From Enterobacter hormaechei subsp. xiangfangensis (lineage in GTDB: Bacteria > Pseudomonadota > Gammaproteobacteria > Enterobacterales > Enterobacteriaceae): 64,000 nucleotides of DNA. The notes beneath the pieces are model-generated. The model saw only the letters and a program-made list of their open reading frames with translations. It was not told where the DNA came from and searched no databases. The stretch lies in the NCBI RefSeq assembly GCF_001729785.1, contig NZ_CP017183.1, forward strand, positions 2,976,001 to 3,040,000, in the 5' to 3' direction. This document shows, piece after piece, positions 1 to 9,023 of the stretch (the stretch's first letter is position 1; each line of letters begins with the position of its first letter). Both the position numbers and the translations under genes were made by a program.

Positions 1-1209
1 TGCAATAAATTGGCTCAGCACGTTCTCTTTCTCGAGCGTGCGTTCGGCATATTCACGTGCCACCGTGTTCTCTTTTGGCATGGCGAGTGCCTGCTCAATT
101 CCGGTCACCAGCGCAGGAACCGATTCAGGCTCCACGCAAACGGCAATGCCCGGGTAGCTGTTGCACAGCTGGCCTAATTCTGTTGCGGCTTCTGCCGTAA
201 TCACCGCGTTTCCGCCCACTGCCAGAATGTTGGTCAGCTTGGACGGCAGCACCGCATCCGCCGCGCCGCGTTTTTGCACCACCAGATGGCAGTCCGCCAT
301 TTTCAGCAGCGCGGGCAGCGCGTCATAAGTCTGAAGCGGGAAGAAGCGGATGTTGGTCAGTCCGCGCTCGCTGGCCATTTTTTCCAGCCGCGCTTTACCA
401 CCGCCCTGCCCGACTATCACGAACATCCACGGGTGTTCGCTCAGCTGAAGCGCGGCGTCAATCACGCTCTCCAGCCCCTGTTTTTCGCCGATGTTGCCTG
501 AGTAAAGAATGATTTTTTGCTCAGCAGGCAACCCGAGTTGCGCGCGCAACGCCTGCGCGTCCTGGTCTGTCACATCGCGGAAGCGCGCCACTTCGGACCA
601 GTTCGGAAAGAAGATCACTTTTTCCGCCGGGACGCCCTTCTCCTGCGCCTTGTTCATCATCGAGCGCGAGATGGTCGAGACGTAATCCACGTTGTGCAGG
701 CCGCTGCGCTCAAAGGCGCTGGCGAGCTTCGCCACCTTGCCGCCCTTGCCTTTCCCGGCCATACCCAGCCCGAGCATGGCGTCCACTTCATAATCCTGAA
801 TGTGCAGCAGGGTGCGCGCGCCGGAGAGTTTTCCCAGCAGGCGCATGCCTGGCGTGCAGAACAGGGTCGGCACCACGCCGATGATGCGATCCGGCTTCCA
901 GCGACGCTGCGCCATCAGCGGGAAGAAACTGCTCAGGGCAAAGCTGCCCAGATGAATTAAACGTTTCAGCGTCGAGGGCTGTTTCGGCACGTAGAGCGGG
1001 CAGCGCCAGACGGTCGCGGCGCCCTCTTCGCGGCGGTAGCGCCAGCTGGAATAGCGTTCGCCTACCTTCCACTCCGGGTAATACGGCGGGGCAGTAATCA
1101 CCCGCACGTCATGTCCCTGGCTCGCCATCCACTCGACCATCTCGCCGGTGTATTTCCCGATACCGGTAAGCTCCGGCGAGTAGTTAATTCCGTAGACGAG
1201 GATTTTCAT
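1..1209 (-). CDS. wcaI: Colanic acid glycosyltransferase WcaI (C-terminus cut by window edge)
   Basis: The reverse strand translates without interruption from ATG at 1209 ([20 protein letters not shown]) to the window edge: 403 codons, against about 407 residues for E. coli WcaI, so only the last few residues are missing. This is a GT-B glycosyltransferase thought to add a sugar to the lipid-linked colanic acid repeat on the cytoplasmic face of the inner membrane. The N-terminal glycine-rich loop and a C-terminal donor-binding half containing a [17 protein letters not shown] segment are visible. Its ATG overlaps the gmm stop by 4 bases, so the two are translationally coupled. The substrate assignment comes from family knowledge. 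Confidence 0.9.
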   Translation of the reverse strand, partial: MKILVYGINYSPELTGIGKYTGEMVEWMASQGHDVRVITAPPYYPEWKVGERYSSWRYRREEGAATVWRCPLYVPKQPSTLKRLIHLGSFALSSFFPLMAQRRWKPDRIIGVVPTLFCTPGMRLLGKLSGARTLLHIQDYEVDAMLGLGMAGKGKGGKVAKLASAFERSGLHNVDYVSTISRSMMNKAQEKGVPAEKVIFFPNWSEVARFRDVTDQDAQALRAQLGLPAEQKIILYSGNIGEKQGLESVIDAALQLSEHPWMFVIVGQGGGKARLEKMASERGLTNIRFFPLQTYDALPALLKMADCHLVVQKRGAADAVLPSKLTNILAVGGNAVITAEAATELGQLCNSYPGIAVCVEPESVPALVTGIEQALAMPKENTVAREYAERTLEKENVLSQFIA

Positions 1210-1688
1210 AGACCTGGCACCTCGGCCTGACGTTCCGCAAGGAAGTACGCCCGACTGTTGTCATGGACGTTGTCGCTTGCCAGCAGCGCCTCTGGCGTTA
1301 ACCAGCGGTAATCGTCATGCTGAGAATCAGGCAGACGCAGGTCTGCCTCACTCACCTTCAGGCGGAACCCCAGCACGACGTAGTGCGTGGTGAACCCGGT
1401 GCCTGAAAAGTTATCGTCATAGAAGTGCTGCCAGACCCCGTAAAACTGGCCCGCTGCCATCGGCAGTTGCAGGCCCAGTTCCGCCAGAGTGAGACGCTCA
1501 AACGCATCTGTAAGCGTCTCATCCTTCTGCACGCGCCCGCCGGGCACGAACCAGAAGCCCTGTGCAGGACGATTGGTTCGTTTCCCCAGCAAGAACTCGC
1601 CGCGTTCGTTCTCCACGATCAAATCAATTGAGATCAGCGGAGTGGAACGCACTACCGTGGCAAAATCTTCCTGACTTAAAAACATCAT
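1206..1688 (-). CDS. gmm: GDP-mannose mannosyl hydrolase (Nudix family)
   Basis: This 160-residue Nudix enzyme hydrolyses GDP-mannose and GDP-glucose to GDP plus the sugar and is thought to tune GDP-mannose/GDP-fucose supply for colanic acid. The Nudix-like region begins at the GGRVQKDET segment; family members lack one canonical Nudix glutamate. A longer reading frame extends to 1724, but I place the start at 1688 ([12 protein letters not shown]), which matches the E. coli length and sits immediately on the fcl stop (TAATG). It is coupled at both ends, to fcl and wcaI. Confidence 0.92.
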   Translation of the reverse strand: MMFLSQEDFATVVRSTPLISIDLIVENERGEFLLGKRTNRPAQGFWFVPGGRVQKDETLTDAFERLTLAELGLQLPMAAGQFYGVWQHFYDDNFSGTGFTTHYVVLGFRLKVSEADLRLPDSQHDDYRWLTPEALLASDNVHDNSRAYFLAERQAEVPGL

Positions 1689-2653
1689 TACCCCCGGAAG
1701 CGGTGCTGGTTTTCCAGGAACCACTGGTAGGTGCTGGCCAGCCCCTGCTCCAGTGAGACCTCGTGATACCAGCCCAGCTGATGCAGACGGGTCACGTCCA
1801 GCAGCTTGCGCGGCGTGCCGTCCGGTTTGGTGGCGTCAAACACCACGCGTCCTTTGTAGCCCACCACCTGCGCGATGGTCTGCGCCAGCTCGCGAATGGT
1901 GCAGTCCACGCCGGTCCCGACGTTAATGTGCGACAGCATCGGCTCGGTGTTTTCCTGCCACACTTCGCGATCCAGCTCCATGACGTGAATGCTGGCCGCC
2001 GCCATATCGTCCACGTGAAGGAACTCGCGCATTGGCGTACCGCTGCCCCACACCACCACGTCCGGGGCGTTTTCGGCAGTCGCCTCGTGGAAACGACGCA
2101 GCAGCGCCGGGATCACGTGGGAATTGCTCGGGTGGAAGTTGTCGTGCGGTCCGTACAGGTTGGTCGGCATCACCGAGCGATAGTCGCGGTTATACTGACG
2201 GTTGTAGGATTCACACAGCTTGATCCCGGCAATTTTGGCAATCGCATACGGCTCGTTGGTGGCTTCAAGCGTGCCCTGCAACAGTTCGCTCTCGGCGATC
2301 GGCTGCTTCGCCATTTTCGGGTAGATACAGGATGAGCCGAGGAACAGCAGCTTGTTCACGTTGTGCAGATGCGCCGCGTGAATGATGTTGCTCTCAATCA
2401 TCATGTTCTCGTAGATGAAATCCGCCGGGTAGGTATTGTTAGCTATAATGCCGCCCACCTTCGCCGCCGCCAGATACACCTGGTCGATACGTTCGCTGGC
2501 GAAGAAGTCCTGCACCGCTTTGCTGTCAAGCAGGTTCAGCTCGTCGCGGGTGCGAACAATCACCTCCACGTCACCGCGCTGTTCCAGCTGGCGAACAATC
2601 GCGGAACCCACCATTCCGCGATGACCGGCGACAAAAATACGTTGTTTTGTCAT
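1688..2653 (-). CDS. fcl: GDP-L-fucose synthase
   Basis: This 321-residue short-chain dehydrogenase/reductase is an epimerase-reductase. It converts GDP-4-keto-6-deoxymannose to GDP-L-fucose with NADPH, the second step after Gmd. The N-terminal [11 protein letters not shown]ossmann loop, the LGSSCIYPK serine segment and the catalytic YAIAKIAG (YxxxK) motif are all visible, so the enzyme looks intact. It lies 2 bases after gmd, and the pair supplies fucose for colanic acid. Length equals the E. coli protein (321). Confidence 0.96.
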   Translation of the reverse strand: MTKQRIFVAGHRGMVGSAIVRQLEQRGDVEVIVRTRDELNLLDSKAVQDFFASERIDQVYLAAAKVGGIIANNTYPADFIYENMMIESNIIHAAHLHNVNKLLFLGSSCIYPKMAKQPIAESELLQGTLEATNEPYAIAKIAGIKLCESYNRQYNRDYRSVMPTNLYGPHDNFHPSNSHVIPALLRRFHEATAENAPDVVVWGSGTPMREFLHVDDMAAASIHVMELDREVWQENTEPMLSHINVGTGVDCTIRELAQTIAQVVGYKGRVVFDATKPDGTPRKLLDVTRLHQLGWYHEVSLEQGLASTYQWFLENQHRFRG

Positions 2654-2655
2654 TC

Positions 2656-3777
2656 TCAGGACTCCAGCGCGATGGCAACCTCGTAGCCATGAGACTTGAG
2701 CAGGGAGTGTTTTTTCGCTGCTTCAAGATCTTTGGCCACCATCTCGGATACCATTTCTTGCAGGGTGGTTTCTGGTTTCCAGCCCAGCTTCTCGTGCGCT
2801 TTGGTTGGGTCACCCAGCAGGGTTTCCACTTCAGCAGGACGGAAGTAACGCGGATCAACCTGGACAATCACGTCGCCTGGCTTCACGCCCGGTGCGTCAT
2901 GGCCGGTCACGGAAACAACGATACCCTTCTCTTCCACGCCGGTGCCTTCGAAGCGCAGCTTGATGCCCAGCTGTGCCGCAGCCATCTCAACGAACTGACG
3001 TACGGAGTACTGCACGCCGGTCGCAATCACGAAGTCTTCTGGCTGCTCCTGCTGCAACATCATCCACTGCATTTTCACGTAGTCTTTCGCATGGCCCCAG
3101 TCACGCAGGGAATCCATGTTGCCGAGGTGCAGGCAAGACTCCAGGCCCTGAGCGATGTTAGCGATCGCGCGGGTGATTTTGCGGGTCACGAACGTTTCGC
3201 CGCGACGTGGAGATTCGTGGTTGAACAGAATGCCGTTACAGGCGTACATGCCGTAGGATTCACGGTAGTTCACGGTGATCCAGTAGGCGTACAGTTTCGC
3301 CACAGCGTACGGAGAACGCGGGTAGAACGGCGTGGTCTCTTTCTGCGGAATTTCCTGCACCAGGCCGTACAGCTCAGAGGTAGATGCCTGGTAGAAGCGA
3401 GTTTTCTTCTCAAGACCCAGGAAGCGAATCGCTTCCAGCAGACGCAGCGTACCCATGGCGTCCACGTCAGCGGTGTATTCCGGGGATTCGAAGGAGACCG
3501 CAACGTGGCTCATCGCGCCCAGGTTGTAGACTTCATCCGGCTGTACTTCTTGCAGGATGCGGGTCAGGTTGGAGGTATCGGTCAGGTCGCCGTAATGCAG
3601 GTGGAATTTCGGGTTCGCCGCGTGAGGATCCTGGTAGATATGATCGACACGCTCGGTATTAAATGAAGAGGCACGACGCTTAATACCGTGAACTTCATAC
3701 CCTTTTTCCAGCAGTAACTCTGCCAGGTAAGAACCATCCTGCCCGGTAACGCCGGTGATGAGAGCGACTTTAGACAT
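2656..3777 (-). CDS. gmd: GDP-mannose 4,6-dehydratase
   Basis: This 373-residue NAD(P)-dependent SDR enzyme dehydrates GDP-D-mannose to GDP-4-keto-6-deoxy-D-mannose, the committed step to GDP-fucose. It starts [20 protein letters not shown] with the GxxGxxG Rossmann fingerprint. The STSELYG and [10 protein letters not shown] (YxxxK) catalytic segments follow. It is full length, and only 24 bases separate it from wcaF upstream. Confidence 0.97.
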   Translation of the reverse strand: MSKVALITGVTGQDGSYLAELLLEKGYEVHGIKRRASSFNTERVDHIYQDPHAANPKFHLHYGDLTDTSNLTRILQEVQPDEVYNLGAMSHVAVSFESPEYTADVDAMGTLRLLEAIRFLGLEKKTRFYQASTSELYGLVQEIPQKETTPFYPRSPYAVAKLYAYWITVNYRESYGMYACNGILFNHESPRRGETFVTRKITRAIANIAQGLESCLHLGNMDSLRDWGHAKDYVKMQWMMLQQEQPEDFVIATGVQYSVRQFVEMAAAQLGIKLRFEGTGVEEKGIVVSVTGHDAPGVKPGDVIVQVDPRYFRPAEVETLLGDPTKAHEKLGWKPETTLQEMVSEMVAKDLEAAKKHSLLKSHGYEVAIALES

Positions 3778-3801
3778 GTTTATATTCCTCTACTTATGAA
3801 T

Positions 3802-4350
3802 TTAATCAGTTTCAACGCGTTCGCGTATCACCACTGCGGGGTTGCCACGGCAAATTTTATTTGCCGGAAGCGATTTAAAAACGCTGCTGCGGGCACCGAC
3901 TACCGTGCCATCGCCAACAGAAACACCGGGTGCAACAAAGACGTCTGTTGCCAGCCAGCATTTTTCACCGATCACAACAGGCGAAGCGGTAATATCAAAA
4001 TGCGGGCTCATAAAATCGTGGCTGCCGGTGCACAAATAACACTTCTGTGAAACCACCGAATTTGCGCCAATCGTAATCTCGCCAAGGGTATATAACACTG
4101 CGTCATCCCCAACCCAGGCGTAATCCCCAAGCGTTAATTTCCAGGGATAAGTAATTTTCACCGAAGGTCGAATGACTACGTTTTTTCCTATTTTTGCGCC
4201 GAACAGACGCAGTAAAAATGCGCGCCAGCGGTACAGTATTTGCGGCGACCAGGCAAATAACGTTGCCTGTACAGCCCACCACAGTTGAACTTTAATACCG
4301 CTCCCGCCCCGAAAACCTTTCGGTACGGAGAATCCATTTAATTCCTGCAT
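3802..4350 (-). CDS. wcaF: Colanic acid acetyltransferase WcaF
   Basis: This 182-residue left-handed beta-helix (hexapeptide-repeat) acyltransferase O-acetylates a colanic acid sugar. Degenerate hexapeptide repeats run over roughly residues 60-170, with a typical catalytic-loop segment (GSHDFMSPHFDI). The AT content is somewhat higher than in gmd and fcl. It lies between wcaE (17 bases upstream) and gmd in the same operon. The exact acetylated residue is inferred from E. coli work. Confidence 0.93.
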   Translation of the reverse strand: MQELNGFSVPKGFRGGSGIKVQLWWAVQATLFAWSPQILYRWRAFLLRLFGAKIGKNVVIRPSVKITYPWKLTLGDYAWVGDDAVLYTLGEITIGANSVVSQKCYLCTGSHDFMSPHFDITASPVVIGEKCWLATDVFVAPGVSVGDGTVVGARSSVFKSLPANKICRGNPAVVIRERVETD

Positions 4351-4366
4351 TACGTTTCCTTATATC

Positions 4367-5113
4367 TCAGGCTTTGTTATATAAGGCTTTCGCTTTACCC
4401 GTCGTTTTCAGACGTAAGAAATAAGATAATTCCGCCCAGAACCCCGGCACGCGTAATATTTTACGCTGCACGTTTTTCGCATCCTGGCACAGTTCCAGAT
4501 TATTCGAGGTTGACACGCCGCCCATTGAAAATTCAGATACCAGTCCTTTAATTCGACGGAACGGGTAGCCAGATTTGTAAAGGCTGGCGGCCAGGGCATA
4601 ATCTGATGACACTTTATAGCGCAAATCGTAAGGCTGTTTTTTCAGACCGCTCATTGGGAAGAAAATAGCCTGATGGCTGGCCGGGAGGCTGTGGTAGATA
4701 TACCAGCCTGGTTTCGCACCGCGCAGCACTTTTTTCCCCTCGCCGAAATCAAGCAGCGCATCACCGATAAACATGGCATCTTCTTTCTGGCGCGCCAGCT
4801 GACGGGCAAACAGCGCCACATCTTCATGGAACACATCGCCGGAATTGAGGAAGATGGCGTAACGCCCCTGCGCCATGTTGATGCCTTTATTCATGGCATC
4901 GTAAATGCCTTTATCTTTCTCGCTGATGTAACGTAAGTTAAACTCACCGTTGAGTTTTTCCAGGAACTCCGCCGTGCCGTCGTTCGAGCCGCCATCGACC
5001 ACGATCCACTCAAACGTGAGGCTCGGATCGCGCGCCAGGTTGCGCAGCGAGCGCCAGGTTTTTACCACCCCTTCGTAGTTACGAAAGGCGACAGTAATGA
5101 CGCTAAGAAACAT
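4367..5113 (-). CDS. wcaE: Colanic acid glycosyltransferase WcaE (GT2)
   Basis: This 248-residue GT-A fold family-2 glycosyltransferase begins [20 protein letters not shown], with the [11 protein letters not shown] donor-binding loop near residue 40 and a predicted metal-binding acidic region (FLNSGDVFH). It acts on the cytoplasmic face, adding a sugar to the undecaprenyl-linked repeat. It is intact, has the expected length and sits between wcaD and wcaF. Confidence 0.92.
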   Translation of the reverse strand: MFLSVITVAFRNYEGVVKTWRSLRNLARDPSLTFEWIVVDGGSNDGTAEFLEKLNGEFNLRYISEKDKGIYDAMNKGINMAQGRYAIFLNSGDVFHEDVALFARQLARQKEDAMFIGDALLDFGEGKKVLRGAKPGWYIYHSLPASHQAIFFPMSGLKKQPYDLRYKVSSDYALAASLYKSGYPFRRIKGLVSEFSMGGVSTSNNLELCQDAKNVQRKILRVPGFWAELSYFLRLKTTGKAKALYNKA

Positions 5114-5129
5114 AAATCACCTCATTTCG

Positions 5130-6350
5130 TCATATGCTCGTAATATTCAGCGCCTTGCGCAAAATAAACGGACATACAATTAAGAATGCATATTCCGGGC
5201 TAAATATTGACCCGGTAAAAAACAACGACACCGGTGTGAACAGATAAAGTTGCACGCGAAAGTTCTGGTTATCACCAAACGCGTTAATCATCATTTTGAA
5301 AACTTTAAACAGATACCACAGTGTCAACAGTACGGCGAACCAGGAAAAATAGATAATTAACAGATACAGACCATTGTCTATGGTTTTACCGACATCCGCA
5401 CCGTTAAAGATTCCGAATGATGCAACATATTCATAAAGTGAGCCGAATCTTACTACGCCATCTATATGGGTTAAGGAATAACCCACCATCACCAGTGGAC
5501 CAATGATGCGATAATAGGACGATGACCCTTCCGTTCCCAAATCACCCAGACGCTCAGAAATGTACGGAAACGCAAATATCACGCCCACTAAAAATACCGT
5601 CAGAGAGATTATCGCCAGCGGCAGTTTTTTCTTAATCGCCTCTTTGTTCAGGTACTGGAACGCCCACTCCAGCAGGTAAAACAGAATAAACGTCATTACC
5701 CCGGAGAACGACCCTGACAGAACGATTCCTGCAAGAATCATAGCATCGGTCTTGGGGGTTTTGATACCGAACTGTTTGATGCTGAGCCAAATTGAGATTA
5801 ATGCCAGAGCAAAAAACGCCGGTTCAAAATAGAGCGCGGTTGTACGCTTGCCACCAAACTTAATGAAGTTCAGTACATAGCTGTTACTGTATATAAGATA
5901 TTTCGAAATTATTTCCATCAGGCTGCTTCCGCCTGTGAGAATAATTTGCGCCATCTCCATTGCCGCAAGCACAACAATCAGCCCGACGACAATATAAAAG
6001 AACCTGAGGATTTTCCTATAATTGTGCGGAGAAATAGTTTTAAAGCGAATACTCCACACCATGCCAATAATGATAACGATATAAACAAACAGCATGGTGG
6101 AGGTGACATATTTGCTGGCGTCCAGCGACTGTCCAAAGATGTAGTTAAACGCCGTCAGACCAAACCCGATGCCCAGCGCAATCATCAGCTTTTTGAGGTT
6201 AAGCTTGTCAACGTAAAGCAACAGCAGAACCGGCAGGAAGGTGACGATAGTGATCGGGAAGCTTTCACCGAGCTGGGCAATCTTAACGTTGACCAGCAGG
6301 TAGATCAGCGGCAGCAGCAGATAACTACAGATTCTGATAGAACGAGACAT
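5130..6350 (-). CDS. wcaD: Colanic acid polymerase WcaD (Wzy-like)
   Basis: This inner-membrane protein of 406 residues has about ten hydrophobic segments and a large loop in the second half, as expected for the Wzy-type polymerase that joins colanic acid repeats on the periplasmic side. The open frame extends to 6542, but the start at 6350 (MSRSIRICSYLLLPL) matches the E. coli N-terminus and length. That start lies 26 bases inside the end of wcaC, an overlap that suggests coupling. The gene is more AT-rich than its neighbours, usual for polysaccharide polymerases. Confidence 0.92.
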   Translation of the reverse strand: MSRSIRICSYLLLPLIYLLVNVKIAQLGESFPITIVTFLPVLLLLYVDKLNLKKLMIALGIGFGLTAFNYIFGQSLDASKYVTSTMLFVYIVIIIGMVWSIRFKTISPHNYRKILRFFYIVVGLIVVLAAMEMAQIILTGGSSLMEIISKYLIYSNSYVLNFIKFGGKRTTALYFEPAFFALALISIWLSIKQFGIKTPKTDAMILAGIVLSGSFSGVMTFILFYLLEWAFQYLNKEAIKKKLPLAIISLTVFLVGVIFAFPYISERLGDLGTEGSSSYYRIIGPLVMVGYSLTHIDGVVRFGSLYEYVASFGIFNGADVGKTIDNGLYLLIIYFSWFAVLLTLWYLFKVFKMMINAFGDNQNFRVQLYLFTPVSLFFTGSIFSPEYAFLIVCPFILRKALNITSI

Positions 6351-7542
6351 ACTCCTCCAGCATCTGTTGTCCACTGTACGCTTTACGGCTGCGGTTGCGG
6401 AACGATTCCAGGTCAGTGCCAAAAACAGCCTGCGCGATATCGGCCTTCGACAACTGCACCAGCGGCAGCACCTCGTTTTCACTGAAGGTTTTACCGCCCG
6501 ATTTCTCCAGCACTTCCCGCGCGGCGTCGCTGTGGGTGGCAATCACCGGCACGCCGATGGAGAGCGCTTCGCACAGGATCAGCGGGTAGTTGTCCACGCG
6601 GGAGCTGAACACCAGCGCGTCCATACCGTTCAGCGCGCTCATCAGTTTGCGTTTGTCGGTTTCAAACCCGTGGTTCACCACGTTAGCGCCTTCAAACGGG
6701 GAGAATTTGCCAAAGGTATGCAGCTCAATCTTGTCGCCGAGCGCCATAATGTCGCGCACCAGCTGCTGGTTGGTTTTGCCGTCGTAACGCAGGTCATGGG
6801 CGACGACCGCAATTTTCGGCTTACCGGCGGTAACGGCTACGGGCGTCAGTTCGGCCAGGATCGTTTCCGTCGCCACATCAATACCGTTGTTGATGATCTG
6901 GCAGCGCCCTGCTCCGTACAGGCTATTAAAAGCATCCGCCACGTGCTGGCTTGGAGAGATGAAGGTGCAGCCGAGCGAGAGCATATCGCGGAACAGCTGA
7001 CGCTTACCCTCAACCAGCTGATGCGCGCGATCGACCTTCACCGGCGGGTAGTTGCTGAGCGTAGGGCATTTCTGGCAGTTATCTTTCCAGCCTTCGCAGC
7101 CGTCGGTAAAGGCGCAGCGTCCGGTCACGCTCCAGTGGTCGTGCAGCGTCCAGACGAATCGGGTATCCGGCTTATGCGCCTTCACCTTGCCACAAAACGC
7201 CACCACCTCTTCCAGATTCAGCCAGTAGCTGTGCAACACGTGAAAGTGCAGCACAACCGGGCCGCGAGTGCGGGTGACGGTGCGGTAGAGATTATTCAGG
7301 TTGCCGAACAGGTCGCGGTTGAACAGGCGGAACAGCGCGATATTGGCGATGGAGGTCAGACGTGGCGTCTGCTTCAGCACCTGCGGATAGTTATCATGGC
7401 TGACGCTTTTCTTGCCACCTTTGCCGTAACCGTAAACGAAGCGCGACTGTAATCCTTTTTGCAGCGCGCGCTGGTGCAGATCCAGCGCTACGCCTGCCGC
7501 CCCGCCCTCTGCGAGGCGTACGTTAAATTGCAGAATGTTCAT
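6325..7542 (-). CDS. wcaC: Colanic acid glycosyltransferase WcaC
   Basis: This 405-residue GT-B glycosyltransferase begins MNILQFNVRLAEGGAAGVALDLHQ. The C-terminal half carries the family-1-like donor-site region (LILCEALSIGVPVIA). It is expected to add one sugar to the cytoplasmic colanic acid repeat unit. The start overlaps the wcaB stop by 4 bases (ATGA) and the end overlaps the wcaD start. Confidence 0.93.
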   Translation of the reverse strand: MNILQFNVRLAEGGAAGVALDLHQRALQKGLQSRFVYGYGKGGKKSVSHDNYPQVLKQTPRLTSIANIALFRLFNRDLFGNLNNLYRTVTRTRGPVVLHFHVLHSYWLNLEEVVAFCGKVKAHKPDTRFVWTLHDHWSVTGRCAFTDGCEGWKDNCQKCPTLSNYPPVKVDRAHQLVEGKRQLFRDMLSLGCTFISPSQHVADAFNSLYGAGRCQIINNGIDVATETILAELTPVAVTAGKPKIAVVAHDLRYDGKTNQQLVRDIMALGDKIELHTFGKFSPFEGANVVNHGFETDKRKLMSALNGMDALVFSSRVDNYPLILCEALSIGVPVIATHSDAAREVLEKSGGKTFSENEVLPLVQLSKADIAQAVFGTDLESFRNRSRKAYSGQQMLEEYVSFYQNL

Positions 7543-8030
7543 TTTATCACCTTCACGCGGGCTTTCTCGCCCACCACCAGCGCGTTGTCCGGAATGCTGT
7601 CCAGCACCACGCTGCCTGCGCCAATCGTCACGTTATTGCCCACGGTAATGTCCCCGATCATCACCACGTTGGCGCCCAGCTCGACGTTATTGCCGATGAC
7701 CGGGCAGGCCAGGCTGTCTGGCCCGCGGTTGCCGATCGTCACCCCGTGGCGAATGGTTAAATCATCACCCGCGACGACGAACTTGTTGATGACCACCGCA
7801 TAACCGTGATGAATGGTAAAGCGGCGGCCAATGGTGGCTGCGGCCTGAATTTCATAGCCAAAAAAGCATTCGGTGATGATGCGGTACAGCACCAGCACCG
7901 GCGCGGCCCAGATATTGTTCAGCACATTTTTTTTGCGCCACACCGAGCAAAAGTGCGCAATACGGTAGGCCAGAACCATGCAGCACGGGCGCAGGCTCCA
8001 GCTGTTAGCGCGACAATCTTCCAGAAACAT
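7539..8030 (-). CDS. wcaB: Colanic acid acetyltransferase WcaB
   Basis: This 163-residue serine-acetyltransferase-like protein has a left-handed beta-helix C-terminus built of hexapeptide repeats (about residues 70-155), including the catalytic FTIHHGYAVVI region. It is predicted to O-acetylate colanic acid. The start is directly on the wcaA stop (shared base at 8030) and the end overlaps wcaC, so it lies inside a tightly coupled run. Confidence 0.92.
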   Translation of the reverse strand: MFLEDCRANSWSLRPCCMVLAYRIAHFCSVWRKKNVLNNIWAAPVLVLYRIITECFFGYEIQAAATIGRRFTIHHGYAVVINKFVVAGDDLTIRHGVTIGNRGPDSLACPVIGNNVELGANVVMIGDITVGNNVTIGAGSVVLDSIPDNALVVGEKARVKVIK

Positions 8031-8872
8031 TATTTCCCCCGAAGCCCGTCAGCCAGACGCTTGCCGTTACGTATCGACAGCAACGTCAGCAACGTGCGCC
8101 AGTTCATGCGCTTGTTACGGATCTGATACAGGGTGAAGAGCTGATACTTCCGGCTGGCACGGTCAAACTTGTCCTTGTGCTTGCGGTAAAAATGGAAGTA
8201 GCCCGAGAATTTCTTCGGCGACGAGGTGATTTGCATCTCCCCGTGATTGATGTGCAGGATCTGCGTGGCCTCTTCCACCTTCCACGGCTCGCCGTACTCC
8301 ACCACCATCCGCAGGAAAATGTCGTAATCCTGCGCCGCCTTCAGCTCGGTATCGAACAGGCACTCCTTAAAGCGCCATGCCCAGGTAAACACCTGGTTGC
8401 CGATAATGTTGCGCTTGTAGAACAGGCGGCGGGAATACGGTGATTTCGGATACAGCGGCAGGCTGGCCGGCTGCGAATAGACCTCGCCCTGACAGACATA
8501 GTCATTGGCATACAGAAACGCGTGGGTCACCAGCTGCGCTTTGTGCGACAGGAAGATCGACAGACGGTTTGGCGTCCATTCGTCATCGTCGTCGATACCG
8601 GTCAGATACTGCCCTTTCGCCTGCATAATCGCCTGGTTGCGCACCGCACACGCCCCGGAGTTGATAGCGTTGTGCGTGTACACCACGCGCGGGTCGTTCA
8701 GGTCTTCAACAAACTTTTGCAGTTGTTCGTAAGAGGAGGAACAGTCATCCACGATAATCAGTTCCCAGTTATCGTAATCCTGACGCAGGACCGATTTAAT
8801 CGCGCGGATCGCCAGCTGCTGACGATTCCATGTCGGCATATAGATAGAAATCAAAGGGCGTTGTGTGGTCAT
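8030..8872 (-). CDS. wcaA: Colanic acid glycosyltransferase WcaA (GT2)
   Basis: This 280-residue GT-A family-2 enzyme starts MTTQRPLISIYMPTWNRQQL. It has the IIVDDCSSS nucleotide-binding loop and a GIDDDDEW motif (DxD-type metal site) near residue 95. It adds a sugar to the lipid-linked intermediate in the cytoplasm. It is the first glycosyltransferase after the export genes, separated from wzc by a 150-base repeat-filled gap. Confidence 0.93.
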   Translation of the reverse strand: MTTQRPLISIYMPTWNRQQLAIRAIKSVLRQDYDNWELIIVDDCSSSYEQLQKFVEDLNDPRVVYTHNAINSGACAVRNQAIMQAKGQYLTGIDDDDEWTPNRLSIFLSHKAQLVTHAFLYANDYVCQGEVYSQPASLPLYPKSPYSRRLFYKRNIIGNQVFTWAWRFKECLFDTELKAAQDYDIFLRMVVEYGEPWKVEEATQILHINHGEMQITSSPKKFSGYFHFYRKHKDKFDRASRKYQLFTLYQIRNKRMNWRTLLTLLSIRNGKRLADGLRGK

Positions 8873-8876
8873 ATTT

Positions 8877-9007
8877 TCCCCTCACCCCGGCCCTCTCCCC
8901 ATAGGGGAGAGGGTGAAAGGCATCCAGTGGTTATCATTACGTTCGTCCCCCAAATCCAGCACCGAACAGTCCCCTCTCCCCTTTGGGGAGAGGGTTAGGG
9001 TGAGGGG
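8877..9007 (+). repeat. Pair of inverted REP-like elements between wcaA and wzc
   Basis: Two copies of a CCCTCTCCCC...GGGGAGAGGG palindrome with a CCCTCACCC/GGGTGAGGG tail face each other, one near 8878-8913 and one near 8970-9007. The same unit recurs at 15096-15130 and, in part, around 41178-41545. This is a dispersed extragenic palindrome family typical of enterobacterial genomes. Its position within the operon could form an mRNA hairpin that protects the upstream export-gene message. Confidence 0.8.
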
Positions 9008-9023
9008 TGTGGGGTGCATTTTG

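Noticed and set aside
788..1072. 94-codon frame inside wcaI on the same strand in another frame
   Set aside because: Shadow of the intact wcaI reading frame.
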